A stretch of 64,000 nt of DNA from Chromatiaceae bacterium (GTDB lineage Bacteria > Pseudomonadota > Gammaproteobacteria > Chromatiales > Chromatiaceae). Under the pieces are notes generated by a model. The model saw nothing but the letters and a program-made list of their open reading frames with translations. It did no database searches and was not told the origin of the DNA. A program made the position numbers and the translations under genes. Where the stretch lies: contig JACDZG010000017.1 of the NCBI GenBank assembly GCA_013426805.1, positions 21,462 through 85,461 on the forward strand. Reading direction: 5' to 3'. Positions within the stretch are counted from its first letter, which is position 1. The number at the start of each line of letters is the position of its first letter. Of this stretch, positions 47,151-58,581 are shown in pieces.

Positions 47151-48833
47151 ATGCTGACCCACATCCTGATCCAGGACGTCGCCATCGTCAGCCGGCTGGA
47201 ACTCGACTGCGCCGCCGGGCTCAGCGCTCTGACCGGCGAGACCGGCGCCGGCAAATCCATCCTCATCGACGCCCTGGGCATCGCCCTGGGAGACAAAGCC
47301 GATGCCGCCGTCATCCGCGCCGGACGGGAGCGCGCCGAGGTCGTCGCCAGCTTCGACCTGGCCCAGTGTCCGGCCGCGCGCGCCTGGCTGGCGGAACAGG
47401 CCCTGGACGACGACGGCGACTGCATCGTCCGCCGCTTGATCGCCCGCGAGGGCCGCTCCCGCGCCTTCATCAACGGCCGCGCCGCCGGCACGACCCAACT
47501 GCGCGAACTCGGCGACCGGCTGGTGGACATCCACGGCCAGCACGCTCACCAGTCACTGCTGCGCGCCAATGATCAGCGCACCCTGCTCGACGCCTACGGC
47601 GGCCATCCGGAATTGGCCGCCGCGGTCGCCGCGGCCTTTCGCGACTACCGAACCCTGGACCGCCGGCTGACCGAGCTCAAAGGCGCCGCGGCCGAACGGG
47701 CCGAACGCCTCGAGCTGCTGCGCTTTCAGGTCGATGAACTCGATACACTCGGTCTCACGGCCGAAGAACTCGTGTCGCTGGATCAGGAGCAGCGGCGGCT
47801 GAGCCATCTGGGTCGGCTCCAGGAGGTCGGGGCCGCGGTCCTGCAAGGGCTGGCCGAGTCGGAACCTGCCATTGAGGACCAACTGCGTAGCGCCGCGGCG
47901 GATCTCAGTGACTTGGAGACTATCGATCCCGCGCTGGCCGAAGCGCGGGAGTTGCTGGAGGGCGCCGCGATTCATGCCCATGAAGCGGCCGTCAGCCTGC
48001 GTCACTACCTGGACGGGCTCGACCTGGACCCGGCCACCCTGGCCACGGTGGAAGCCCGGCTCGCGCAGATCCATGAATTCGCGCGCAAGTACCGCGTTTT
48101 CGCCCCGCAACTCCCCGACTTGCTCACCACCCGCCGCACCGAACTGGAGCAACTGCAACAGGCCGACCAGACCCTGGATACCCTGCGCGGCGAGCGTGAC
48201 GCCGCCTGGATCGCCTTCGGCGCCCAAGCGGCCCGGCTGTCGCAGGCCCGCGCCGACGCGTCCGCCCGGCTGGGCGACACCGTGACCCAGGCGATGCAGC
48301 AACTCGGCATGACCGGCGGGCGCTTCGCCGTCGCCCTGGAGGCGCTGCCCGCCGAGTCCGCGGGCGCCGGCGGCATGGAGCGGATCGCGTTTCTGGTGAG
48401 CGCCAACCCCGGCCAGCCCATGCAGCCCCTGGCGCGGGTCGCCTCCGGCGGCGAACTCTCCCGCATCAGCCTCGCCATTCAGGTCGCCACCGCGGAATGC
48501 GGCAGTGTCCCCACCCTGGTCTTCGATGAGGTGGACGTCGGCATCGGCGGCGGTGTCGCCGAGATCGTCGGGCGCCTGCTGCGCCGCCTGGGCGCCGCCC
48601 GTCAGGTGCTGTGCGTCACCCACCTGCCGCAAGTCGCCGCCCAGGCCCACCACCAACTGCGGGTCAGCAAAGAGACCCGCGACGGAGAGACACATACCCG
48701 GATCGAACCGCTCGACGCCGCCGCCCGCGTCGAGGAGATCGCCCGTATGCTCGGCGGCACCGAAATCACCCGCCGCACCCGCGACCATGCGCGCGAGATG
48801 CTCGATCGTGCACGAAGCGACGGCACCGCGTAG
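47151..48833 (+). CDS. recN: DNA repair protein RecN
   Basis: SMC-like ATPase for double-strand break repair. 560 residues from ATG 47151: LTHILIQDVAIVSRLELD, Walker A GETGAGKSILIDALG, the ARSRAFINGR-type REGRSRAFINGRAAG, a central coiled coil, then signature VASGGELSRISLAIQ and Walker B LVFDEVDVGIGGGVAEIVG, CVTHLPQVAAQAH. Full length. No LexA-type box was clear in the 79 bases upstream. Confidence 0.97.
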   Translation: MLTHILIQDVAIVSRLELDCAAGLSALTGETGAGKSILIDALGIALGDKADAAVIRAGRERAEVVASFDLAQCPAARAWLAEQALDDDGDCIVRRLIAREGRSRAFINGRAAGTTQLRELGDRLVDIHGQHAHQSLLRANDQRTLLDAYGGHPELAAAVAAAFRDYRTLDRRLTELKGAAAERAERLELLRFQVDELDTLGLTAEELVSLDQEQRRLSHLGRLQEVGAAVLQGLAESEPAIEDQLRSAAADLSDLETIDPALAEARELLEGAAIHAHEAAVSLRHYLDGLDLDPATLATVEARLAQIHEFARKYRVFAPQLPDLLTTRRTELEQLQQADQTLDTLRGERDAAWIAFGAQAARLSQARADASARLGDTVTQAMQQLGMTGGRFAVALEALPAESAGAGGMERIAFLVSANPGQPMQPLARVASGGELSRISLAIQVATAECGSVPTLVFDEVDVGIGGGVAEIVGRLLRRLGAARQVLCVTHLPQVAAQAHHQLRVSKETRDGETHTRIEPLDAAARVEEIARMLGGTEITRRTRDHAREMLDRARSDGTA

Positions 48834-49572
48834 CAAGCGGATGATGTGCGCAGAGAGCCGTAGGATGCGGTTAAGAACGGGCACTGGCGGCGAATTCTCC
48901 CGACCGCGAAGTCTGGAAAGAACGTATCTCACGCCAAGGCGCCAAGCACGCCAAGAAGAGCGCAATCCTGCGGTGACCCCCGTCACCCCACGAGCGCCTC
49001 CGGTTTCGCTAGCTCCTTGAAGAACCTTGGCGTTTTGGCGCCTTGGCGTGAGACATCCCGAATCTGAACCAAGCCGGTGCGGCGGATACGCCCGTTTCAG
49101 CGCAATTCGCCACTAGTGTGCGTTCCTCACCGCATCCGACGCGCTGGACAGGGCCGATAACGGCCTTGATCATCGCGCCACCGGCGGCGCCCGCGGGGGC
49201 CGATCCCGCCCGCTTCGAGCGACTCTTGATCCCTCCGACTCCAAAATCGGACGCATGCCGCCCATGTCCGCCAGCACCGCCACCCGGATCACCCCCACCT
49301 CGCCGGTTCTGACCCACCGATGCGCGCGCCCGCGGAGGGGCTTCTGGTTTCGGAAGCGGTCTAACTGAGTCGGAAGATGAACACAGATGTTTTTCTTCAT
49401 CAATGAACATCTGTGACATCTGGGGACAACTCCGGATTATGGCTTTGGACGGAACGGTGATCATGGCCGGAGGTTTTCGTCATAGCTCAGCCGCGTCTCC
49501 TCGATCGTGCGGCGCCGGGCTACGCCCTCCGGGACCAGTCCGGGGTAGTAAAAAAGACAAAGGGCCGGGGTA
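48834..49572 (+). other. Gene-free, repeat-bearing intergenic region after recN
   Basis: No gene is supported over 739 bases. It holds an imperfect 28-base inverted repeat (listed separately) and a hairpin CACAGATGTT/AACATCTGTG (49382-49391 and 49406-49415). The latter is followed by text related to the right arm of the MITE-like element at 32391-32604 (CATCTGTGACATCTG, then TCCGGATTA and GGAACGGTGATCAT). Confidence 0.6.
48927..49053 (+). repeat. Inverted repeat of the TTGGCG/CGCCAA type
   Basis: The left arm 48927-48955 (TCTCACGCCAAGGCGCCAAG onward) is complementary to the right arm 49026-49053 with a one-base gap and one or two mismatches; a 70-base loop lies between. A common style of dispersed intergenic palindrome. 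Confidence 0.7.
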
Positions 49573-50067
49573 TCAAGAATAAAGTGCCTGAAGCTTACGG
49601 TGGCCCCAGTGCTCAAGCGCGAACTTGCAATTGAGATCCTGCTGGAGTCCGTCGAACCAAGTCACATCGCCTCCGCCCTCGCGACGGCCGGACTCAGTGA
49701 GATCGTCCGGAGTCACCAGGACCCACTTCGTTAATCGATGCCGTTGCTTTTCGCCCTGTCGTGCATTTTGGGCCTTGACTATAGCGGCCTTGACTTCCGG
49801 GCGGTGCTCGCCGCTGAGCGGCGACGGATAAAACTTATACTGATAGCCCACCCGGCCGTGGATGCGCAGCCCCCCATCGGCGAAGCTGTCGAGCCCCTGA
49901 TAGTCGCCCGCACGGTCGCTGAACAGAGTCAGGGTATGGCCTTGGCGACGCGCCTCGTGGAACAGGAGCAAATCGACAATGCGCGCGAACTCCAAGCCGC
50001 CCTCGCGACCGGCAGGCAGGATTTGATCAAGACGGTGAGTCTCCGACAGGCGAACTGGGGTTGGCAT
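49573..50067 (-). CDS. Stand-alone restriction-like nuclease domain
   Basis: 164 residues. GREGGLEFARIVDLLLFHEA (Glu26), DRAGDYQGLDSF (Asp60) and GRVGYQYKFYPSPLS (Gln76-x-Lys78) give an E...D...QxK restriction-fold core. KWVLVTPDDLTES and DVTWFDGLQQDLNCKF are followed by LEHWGHRKLQALYS. I know this segment as the N-terminal domain of larger proteins with NTPase or sensor modules. Here it stops right after GHRKLQALYS, so it is either a trimmed effector or a single-domain relative. Same strand as the HigA-like gene 62 bases upstream. Confidence 0.65.
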   Translation of the reverse strand: MPTPVRLSETHRLDQILPAGREGGLEFARIVDLLLFHEARRQGHTLTLFSDRAGDYQGLDSFADGGLRIHGRVGYQYKFYPSPLSGEHRPEVKAAIVKAQNARQGEKQRHRLTKWVLVTPDDLTESGRREGGGDVTWFDGLQQDLNCKFALEHWGHRKLQALYS

Positions 50068-50129
50068 AACGGTTGTTCCTTCCTCCCGTTGAAAATGGCG
50101 CTACAAACGACCGACTCGGCAATAACAAA

Positions 50130-51239
50130 TTACCCCATGGGTTCCACGGACTCCGGGCACGGAGTTACCCAGCACAAACGGCGCTTGAGGCGGTTTCCGA
50201 TTTTATAGTCGAACACACCTTCCTTCTGCAGTCGCCCGACCACGATGCCGGGGGCAATGCCGATTGTCCGCGCAAACGCTTGCACTTGTGCCAGGTTCGG
50301 CCGACCGGCCGCAAGTAAGCTGCGCCATGCGGCAGGCGGGATCAGCAGATCCGCGGCGAAGCGGTTCGCCTCATGCTCCTTCTCGTCCGCGGCACCGTCG
50401 CCCTCAATAAACACGGCACGCTTGCCATGAAGCAAAACGTGGCCTGCCTCGTGGAAGAAGGTGAACCACAGGTGGTCATCTGACTTGTAGCGCAGACTAA
50501 GCTGAATCAGCGCCTTGTCCGGGGTCAGCCAGCGGGTGGCACCGGAAACACCGGTCTTGGGCAGTTCGGGAACGAAGACCACGGCGACGCCGGCCGACGC
50601 GCATAGAGCGATAAGTTTATGCTGAAAGACCTCCGGCGGCTCACGGGTGAGGACACGGGCCTCGTCCAGCACCGCCCTGAAACGGCCTTTGTCGAAGGGG
50701 GCGCAGGAGATGCCATGCGCTTCGATTTCGCCGCGGCGAAGCCACGCCGACACAGCCTCGGGATGGGTCTCGAAGTGTAGCGAACGACGATAGGCTACGG
50801 CTTGGTCATCCCACAACACGGCCCATTGCGTGACCGAGTTGATGCCGAAAAAACGCAACATCAGGTCAAGTTGCGCGCACGGGTCCGCGGCCGTCGAGAC
50901 CCAGCCGAGTTTGGTGATCGCCGCCACCGGTAGACGCTTGAGCCAGTCCAGGTCACCGACCAGGTGGGCCTGCTCTTGCTCGCGCACCCGCGCCGCCTGG
51001 TAAAGACTTTCCAGATTCCGCCAGAAGTGGGCCGGACGACCCAGCACCCGCTCCAGCTTGAGCGCAGTCTCAGCGGTAATCGAGGCCTTGCCCTGGACAA
51101 TCTCGTTGACGGTCTTCGGGGTCAAGCTCGTGCGAGCGGCCAAGTCGCGCTGGGTCATCCCGAGTGAGTCCAGATAGTCCATCAGGATCTCTCCCGGGGG
51201 GACAACGTAGTCGGGTTCAAATTCAGTTATGCTAATCAT
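50130..51239 (-). CDS. HigA-like antitoxin fused to an ImmA/IrrE-type metallopeptidase
   Basis: 369 residues from ATG 51239. The N-terminus is an Xre helix-turn-helix of HigA type (PPGEILMDYLDSLGMTQRDL, SLTPKTVNEIVQGKASI, RPAHFWRNLESLYQ). The C-terminal half has a zinc peptidase site, WFTFFHEAGHVLLHGKRAV, with EKEHEANRFAADLLIP as the third-ligand region. Such proteins act as antitoxin/repressor and may cleave themselves or a partner. The last 30 residues are unlike the family and may be readthrough into repeat DNA. Overlaps a truncated HigB frame by 8 bases. Confidence 0.82.
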   Translation of the reverse strand: MISITEFEPDYVVPPGEILMDYLDSLGMTQRDLAARTSLTPKTVNEIVQGKASITAETALKLERVLGRPAHFWRNLESLYQAARVREQEQAHLVGDLDWLKRLPVAAITKLGWVSTAADPCAQLDLMLRFFGINSVTQWAVLWDDQAVAYRRSLHFETHPEAVSAWLRRGEIEAHGISCAPFDKGRFRAVLDEARVLTREPPEVFQHKLIALCASAGVAVVFVPELPKTGVSGATRWLTPDKALIQLSLRYKSDDHLWFTFFHEAGHVLLHGKRAVFIEGDGAADEKEHEANRFAADLLIPPAAWRSLLAAGRPNLAQVQAFARTIGIAPGIVVGRLQKEGVFDYKIGNRLKRRLCWVTPCPESVEPMG

Positions 51240-51447
51240 GCGTATCCTCCACGCCATTGATGCGAACGGAGGTCACCAGCGACCAGTCGAGGTCGCCTTC
51301 TGCGCGTAGCGGCCGGGGGTCGTGGTTCGGCTCGAAGATCAGTCGGTAGGGATGGTCCAGATCGAGACTCAACTGACCGGCACGAGCCGCTCCGCAACCG
51401 TCATTCCCAGCGAGGCCTGCCTTAGATCTTAGACCGTAACGCGGCAT
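51232..51447 (-). pseudogene. N-terminally truncated HigB/RelE-type toxin
   Basis: The minus-strand frame into the HigA-like gene reads ARAGQLSLDLDHPYRLIFEP, then LDWSLVTSVRINGVEDTHD, which is the C-terminal half of HigB toxins (GQ.SLDL..PYRLIFEP, VT.V.I..V.D.H). The N-terminal part is missing: upstream of about 51440 the frame is antisense to the LEA gene. An ATG at 51447 would give 71 residues without the first strands and helices, so an inactive toxin is likely. Confidence 0.65.
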
Positions 51448-51459
51448 CCCGACCTTTTC

Positions 51460-51945
51460 GTGGTCAGCGCCCTGATCAGCGGCTGCGCCAGCCTGACCAA
51501 ATCCTGGATCGCGCCCGAGGTCGCCCTGGCTGGACTGCGGATCAAAGAATTGAGCCTCGTGCGCCAGGTGTTCGTCGTTACCCTGACGGTCCGGAATCCC
51601 AACGATCGGACCTTGCCGATCAAGGCGCTGACCTACCGCATCACGCTGGAAGGGAACGAACTGGCGCAGGGATCGAGTCAACTCGATCGGCAGATCCCGC
51701 CGCTGGGCACCGCGCTGGCCGACGTGGAAGTCGCCGGCAGCCTGCTGGGTATCACCCGGCAACTTCCGGCCCTGGCCCTGAAGGATCGTCCGCTCGACTG
51801 GACCGTTTCCGGCACGGCCAGCCTCGCGAACGGGCTCTTGCCGCTGCCTTTTCGCTGGTCCGGCCGGATTGATCCCAAGATGTTGCTGAATATGATGAGC
51901 GACGGCTCCCCAGGAGTCCAAGGCTTCAGCCTTGGCGCCCCCTGA
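51460..51945 (+). CDS. LEA14/WHy-domain lipoprotein-like protein with damaged 5' end
   Basis: 161 residues with a LEA type 2 (water stress and hypersensitive response) domain: PEVALAGLRIKELSLVRQVF, VTLTVRNPNDRTLPIKALTY and IPPLGTALADVEVAG. A lipobox-like LISGC is followed by ASL, but only about seven residues precede it, too short for a lipoprotein signal. An in-frame stop at 51430 forbids extension, so the 5' end has probably been lost to the neighbouring toxin-antitoxin DNA. The GTG at 51460 is a nominal start. The last dozen codons lie in a palindrome shared with the uvrB 3' side. Confidence 0.7.
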   Translation: MVSALISGCASLTKSWIAPEVALAGLRIKELSLVRQVFVVTLTVRNPNDRTLPIKALTYRITLEGNELAQGSSQLDRQIPPLGTALADVEVAGSLLGITRQLPALALKDRPLDWTVSGTASLANGLLPLPFRWSGRIDPKMLLNMMSDGSPGVQGFSLGAP

Positions 51946-51967
51946 CCAAGGCTGAACCTTGGACTCC
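51913..51967 (+). repeat. Palindrome between the convergent LEA-like gene and uvrB
   Basis: Arms 51913-51935 and 51946-51967 are complementary apart from a one-base bulge. Each arm also contains a CCAAGGCT/AGCCTTGG-type half palindrome. The LEA stop codon lies in the 10-base loop region and the uvrB stop is 8 bases beyond. It could end transcription from both sides although there is no T-run. Confidence 0.75.
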
Positions 51968-51974
51968 ACTGACC

Positions 51975-53981
<2,007 letters not shown>

Positions 53982-54230
53982 CGGCGTGGCTTCCTCAAGA
54001 GGCTGTTCGACGCTCGGATCATGGGGGCGATCTACCCGAAACAGGAACGATCGGACGCTGCCGGAACCCCAAGGGCTCCGCTCGATCATCGCGATCGATG
54101 ACACCACCGCAGGCCGTCGTCAGGCCCGCTTTTCAATATGCATCGCAATCCGCGACAACCCGGCGGTAATCGAGCGGTCAGCCGTGAAGAACGCGACACA
54201 CCCGATCAACGCCAGGCTCGGCCGGACTTA

Positions 54231-54338
54231 GGCGATTGCCGGAGCATCCTGTAGCAGATCGCGAAGGATTTTCGTCTGCCTTCAAGACGTGCCGACAGGA
54301 GCATCGCAGCGCGATAAGACGATCGGCGCAACGCGGAC
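54231..54338 (+). repeat. Dispersed repeat of about 110 bases, copy 1
   Basis: Starts GGCGATTGCCGGAGCATCCT and ends GACGATCGGCGCAACGC. A direct, diverged copy lies at 59773-59893. The region 53982-54459 between uvrB and the FG-GAP gene has no gene; a promoter for the latter probably lies after 54360. Confidence 0.75.
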
Positions 54339-54459
54339 CCGGCCCCCTCAAGCGATTTGCGCCGATCATAGTGGCGCGATTTTTGCGTAAACTCCGCTGG
54401 AAAGATAACCATAAACAACAATGCCATGGCGGTCTATCACCCAGTTGAGGAATCCCCTG

Positions 54460-57400
54460 ATGATCCGATCGCTGCTCGCCGCCAGCGCTTTACTTGTAAG
54501 TGCCACCGTTGCCGCGGAGATTACATTTCAAGATGTTACCGACTTCGCGGGCCCCTTCCATACCGGCTCGTCGTGGGGCGCATCCTGGGGTGACGTCAAT
54601 GGGGACGGAAGACCGGATCTCTACGCCAGTAACCACCAGATGCGCGGTTCATTGTGGCGCAACAATGGTGACGGCACCTTTACTGATGTCATTCTCACCG
54701 TCGACCGGCTGCGCGTGCTGACTGGAGGCACATCGCAGGATTCCCATGCCGGGACCTGGGCCGACTTCGACAATGATGGCGACCAGGACCTCTTGAGTGT
54801 ACGCAGCTCTACCGGTGGTCGGGGCCAACTCTTCATCAATTCCGACGGTATCTTTACACGGGAAGTCGGTGTCGAGATGGGTCTGCGGAGCTTCACCGGC
54901 GGCCGCATGGGCTCATGGTTCGACTACAACAACGACGGGTCACTCGATATCGCCGCGATGGCGGCCGGTTATGCACAGATCCTGCGTCGAGGCACGACCA
55001 GTTTTTCAAACACGACATCGTCGGTCGGCATGAGTAATAAATGCCTCCACGACAATTTCGCTCAACTCTTGGATATCACCGACGACGGCCGACCTGAACT
55101 GTTGTGCGGCGCGGTCGCGACCTTCCCGGAAAAGGTATTCGACACCTCGACCAGCGTCTTCCGGGACCTGACGGCGATGATCGGCCAAGATGCACTGGTC
55201 CCTGATGTGGCCTTGGCTGACTTCGATAACAACCTCAAGATCGACATCTTCAAGCTCCGGGGACGCATCCGCCCCAGTGAAGTCTTGTTGGTCAGTCCCG
55301 AACGTTTGGAATCCTACATACCGGTTTCGTCGGACAGTTCGGACAAGGGTTTCAGCTTTGCGGCCAGCAGTCCGATCACGGTTACGGACTTCAGCTACGC
55401 CCGCGAGAACGTCAAGGAAGATATTGTGATCTACGCGGGCACTGGTCGCTGGAGCCCGACAACACTGCCGTTCACCCTGGACCCCGCGGACGCGTCGAAT
55501 TGGGGAATCTCGTCCACCCGTAACGATCCGGGTCTCTACATCGGCTTCGACAGGGCGACTCAGCGCTGGGTCGCGCGGGTGAGCGCGGCCTCCGCCGACA
55601 GTCGCGCCGCCTACTTCGCGATTGAAGGAAGCGCGCTCGCGGATATACAGCCGCTTGATTTCACAGGCTCGGACTATCCCCAGGCGCCGCGCCTCGTCCT
55701 CAACAAAGGCACCCAATTCGAGTCCGTCGGAAACGTCGGTATCGACGAAGTTTGGTGTAAAAGCGTGGCGGCCGGCGATTTTGACAACGACATGGACGTA
55801 GATTTGTATCTTGCATGCGGCTCCAGTTTGATCAACTTAGCAAACCGACTATTTGAAAACCTCGGTGACGGAACCTTCGCCGAGGTAACCGAGGCCAATG
55901 GCGCCGCGGGCATCCAAGGCGCCGGACTTGAAAGCAAAGTTGGCGCCAGCGAAAGCGCGGTCACGGCCGATTACGATCTCGATGGGTATCTGGACCTGTT
56001 TGTCACCAACGGACCCTTGCTCACCCCGCTATTGGCTGGCGGTCCCGACCAACTGTTCCGCAACACCAGCAGCGGCAATCATTGGATTCAACTCGATCTT
56101 GAAGGCACGACCTCGAACCGTAACGCCATCGGCGCCAAGGTTTACGCCTATGCCAATGGTAAAGCCCAGGTGCGCGAGCAAAACGGCGGCTACCATCGGT
56201 GGTCGCAGGATCAGACACGCATCCACTTCGGACTCGCCAACAACACCTCCGTCGATCTGACCGTCGAGTGGCCGAGTGGACAGGTGGACCAGTACCACGG
56301 CGTCGCGTCCAATAGCGTCTACCATGTGACCGAAGGCGGCGCAATTGAACCGGTTACACCCGAACCTGTTCCGCCCTTTCCCGCACCCCAGGTGGGCGAT
56401 GAATGCGGCGTGCCGGCCTACACCCGATCGCTGGATCAAGGGTTGTTCCTCTGGAAAGACTGCACGACGCAGCAATGGTATTTTCGTGCCGGCTCCGGCG
56501 GATCGACCACCGCAGTGAAATTTGCCGGCCAGTTCGTCTCGTCCGACGCATTCACATCCGTTACCCAGTACTCGATCGAAGCGGCGGATGTACTGGACAA
56601 AACGGACCCAAAAAAACTCGTGTTTTCGCTCGCCTCGGTCGGAGCAGGCGATGACGGCTTCCAGTTCGGCACAACCGGCGCATCGACGTGCCTGTATGTC
56701 AGCGTACCAGCGGATGTCAGGCTGTTGCTGGGAGCCAAGACCTTGCCTGTCGCGCTACCGTTCAACCTCGCCACGCGGTCATCAACAGGGTGTTCGACGG
56801 TCGGCATCACCCTCTCCGACGTGACCGTCGATGAGACCGCCGCAAGCGCGCGGTTCATCCTGCAACTCTCCGAACCGAGCACGAACAGCATTTCAGTTCA
56901 ATATATTACACGAGACCGTACCGCCACCGGCGGAGCCGACTACACCGCAACCCTAACTCCGATCGCGGTCCTGTTCCCGCCCGGTACGACATCGCAAACG
57001 ATCGTCATACCGATTCTCGACGATTCGCTCCGCGAAGAAACCGAGTCGTTCGAGGTATCACTCACGAACGCGACCAACGCAACCATCGCGCGTGCTATCG
57101 GTATCGCAACCATCACGGACAATGACTTGTCCCCGTGCGGCGCACCCGTGTATAACCGAGCAACCGAGCAAGGTGTGTTTCTCTGGAAGGACTGCACCTC
57201 CGGTACCTGGTCCGCGCGCATGTCGCCGGGCGGCTCCAACCTCACCTATCAAGGTAGCGTCAGCGCCGGAGCCCGTTTCCAAAGCGTTACCGGTTTCAGT
57301 ATCGAAACGAAAGACACGTTGGACTTCACGACCGACCCAGCACGCATCGACTTCGCCCTGGCCGTGGCGGGAACGAGTCAGGATGGCTTCGACTTCCGCG

Positions 57401-58413
57401 TTGCGACCGATGCCGGTGTCTGTTTCCGCCTGGACGCTCCGGCAACGACCAATCTCTATATCGGAGCGGCCAGACGGCCGCTCACCTCGCCATTCGATCT
57501 ATCGACGCTTGGCGAATGCGGCGTCGCGCCGGTACCGCGGGTCTCGGTCGATAATGTTGCGGTGACCGAGGGTGCAGCCGATGGCGCCGCCACCCTGACG
57601 GTACTCTTGTCGGAGCCCACTTGGACCACGGTCACGCTGGACTACACAACGCTTGACGGCAGTGCCGCCGCAGGCTCGGACTACACTCCGATCAGCGGTA
57701 CGCTGAGCTTTGCCCCGGGCGAGACCAGCAAAACCATCAACCTGCCGATCGTCAATGACGCGGTCACCGAGACCGCAGAGCATTTTACAGTGAGCCTGAG
57801 CAACGCGGTCAACGCAGTCATTGAGACCACCGCGGCGACCGTGACGATTCAGGATGACGATACGATCGTGACGGTCTTCTCAGACGGCTGCGAGACGGCA
57901 TCCGACTGGGTCGCCAATCCGAACCGAACCGACCGGGCAACCACCGGCAGGTGGGAGATCGGTGATCCGGAGGCGACCAGTTCAAGCGGCGTGCCCCTCC
58001 AGCCCGAAACCGCGCACGGCGGCCTGAAGGCGCTGGTTACCGGCGCGGCGGCCGGCGCCAATCCGCCCGGCAGTGACGACATCGACGATGGAGTCACCTC
58101 GGTGCGGTCGCGCAACATCGTGCTCCCGTCCACCGGCACCCTAACGCTGGACCTGAGCTACTTTTTCGCCCACTTGAACAATGCATCGAGCGCCGATTTC
58201 CTGCGAGTCACCATCCAAGGCGCGAGCAGCAGTCGTGTCCTGCTGCAACAACTCGGCAGCGCCACCAACCGGGCTGGTGTCTGGACCGGTTTTTCCACGA
58301 ACATCGCTGATTTCGCTGGGCAAACGGTCTATCTGTTAATCGAAGCGGCCGATCACGGCGACGCCTCGCTCATTGAGGCTGGTGTTGACGATCTGAGCAT
58401 CACGCGGCAGTAA
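54460..58413 (+). CDS. Secreted FG-GAP/ASPIC-UnbV protein with two Calx-beta domains
   Basis: 1317 residues from ATG 54460 (TTGAGGAAT site). Signal peptide RSLLAASALLVSATVAAE. At least six calcium-binding VCBS/FG-GAP units follow (DVNGDGRPDLY, DFDNDGDQDLL, DYNNDGSLDIA, DITDDGRPELL, DFDNDMDVDLY, DYDLDGYLDLF). Then an ASPIC/UnbV-like segment (NAIGAKVYAYANGKAQVREQ to VEWPSGQVDQYHG). Then a Cys-containing module occurs twice (CGVPAYTRSLDQGLFLWKDC and CGAPVYNRATEQGVFLWKDC), each followed by a Calx-beta domain. The C-terminus resembles a sugar-binding or MAM-like beta sandwich. Likely a cell-surface or released adhesin/binding protein; no sorting signal or secretion partner is near. Confidence 0.88.
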   Translation: MIRSLLAASALLVSATVAAEITFQDVTDFAGPFHTGSSWGASWGDVNGDGRPDLYASNHQMRGSLWRNNGDGTFTDVILTVDRLRVLTGGTSQDSHAGTWADFDNDGDQDLLSVRSSTGGRGQLFINSDGIFTREVGVEMGLRSFTGGRMGSWFDYNNDGSLDIAAMAAGYAQILRRGTTSFSNTTSSVGMSNKCLHDNFAQLLDITDDGRPELLCGAVATFPEKVFDTSTSVFRDLTAMIGQDALVPDVALADFDNNLKIDIFKLRGRIRPSEVLLVSPERLESYIPVSSDSSDKGFSFAASSPITVTDFSYARENVKEDIVIYAGTGRWSPTTLPFTLDPADASNWGISSTRNDPGLYIGFDRATQRWVARVSAASADSRAAYFAIEGSALADIQPLDFTGSDYPQAPRLVLNKGTQFESVGNVGIDEVWCKSVAAGDFDNDMDVDLYLACGSSLINLANRLFENLGDGTFAEVTEANGAAGIQGAGLESKVGASESAVTADYDLDGYLDLFVTNGPLLTPLLAGGPDQLFRNTSSGNHWIQLDLEGTTSNRNAIGAKVYAYANGKAQVREQNGGYHRWSQDQTRIHFGLANNTSVDLTVEWPSGQVDQYHGVASNSVYHVTEGGAIEPVTPEPVPPFPAPQVGDECGVPAYTRSLDQGLFLWKDCTTQQWYFRAGSGGSTTAVKFAGQFVSSDAFTSVTQYSIEAADVLDKTDPKKLVFSLASVGAGDDGFQFGTTGASTCLYVSVPADVRLLLGAKTLPVALPFNLATRSSTGCSTVGITLSDVTVDETAASARFILQLSEPSTNSISVQYITRDRTATGGADYTATLTPIAVLFPPGTTSQTIVIPILDDSLREETESFEVSLTNATNATIARAIGIATITDNDLSPCGAPVYNRATEQGVFLWKDCTSGTWSARMSPGGSNLTYQGSVSAGARFQSVTGFSIETKDTLDFTTDPARIDFALAVAGTSQDGFDFRVATDAGVCFRLDAPATTNLYIGAARRPLTSPFDLSTLGECGVAPVPRVSVDNVAVTEGAADGAATLTVLLSEPTWTTVTLDYTTLDGSAAAGSDYTPISGTLSFAPGETSKTINLPIVNDAVTETAEHFTVSLSNAVNAVIETTAATVTIQDDDTIVTVFSDGCETASDWVANPNRTDRATTGRWEIGDPEATSSSGVPLQPETAHGGLKALVTGAAAGANPPGSDDIDDGVTSVRSRNIVLPSTGTLTLDLSYFFAHLNNASSADFLRVTIQGASSSRVLLQQLGSATNRAGVWTGFSTNIADFAGQTVYLLIEAADHGDASLIEAGVDDLSITRQ

Positions 58414-58581
58414 AGCAGCGACAGGTGCGGACCGATCGGGTGCGCCCGATCTGTCCGCAACCACCCGCACGCGTGCCGCAGTCGGCGCAACCGCGCGGGG
58501 TGCTCCCGCGCCCTCGATACGGTACCATGAGCCTTTGACACCTAACTCTCAACTGAATCAGGCACGCAGAGACTTTCGCAG

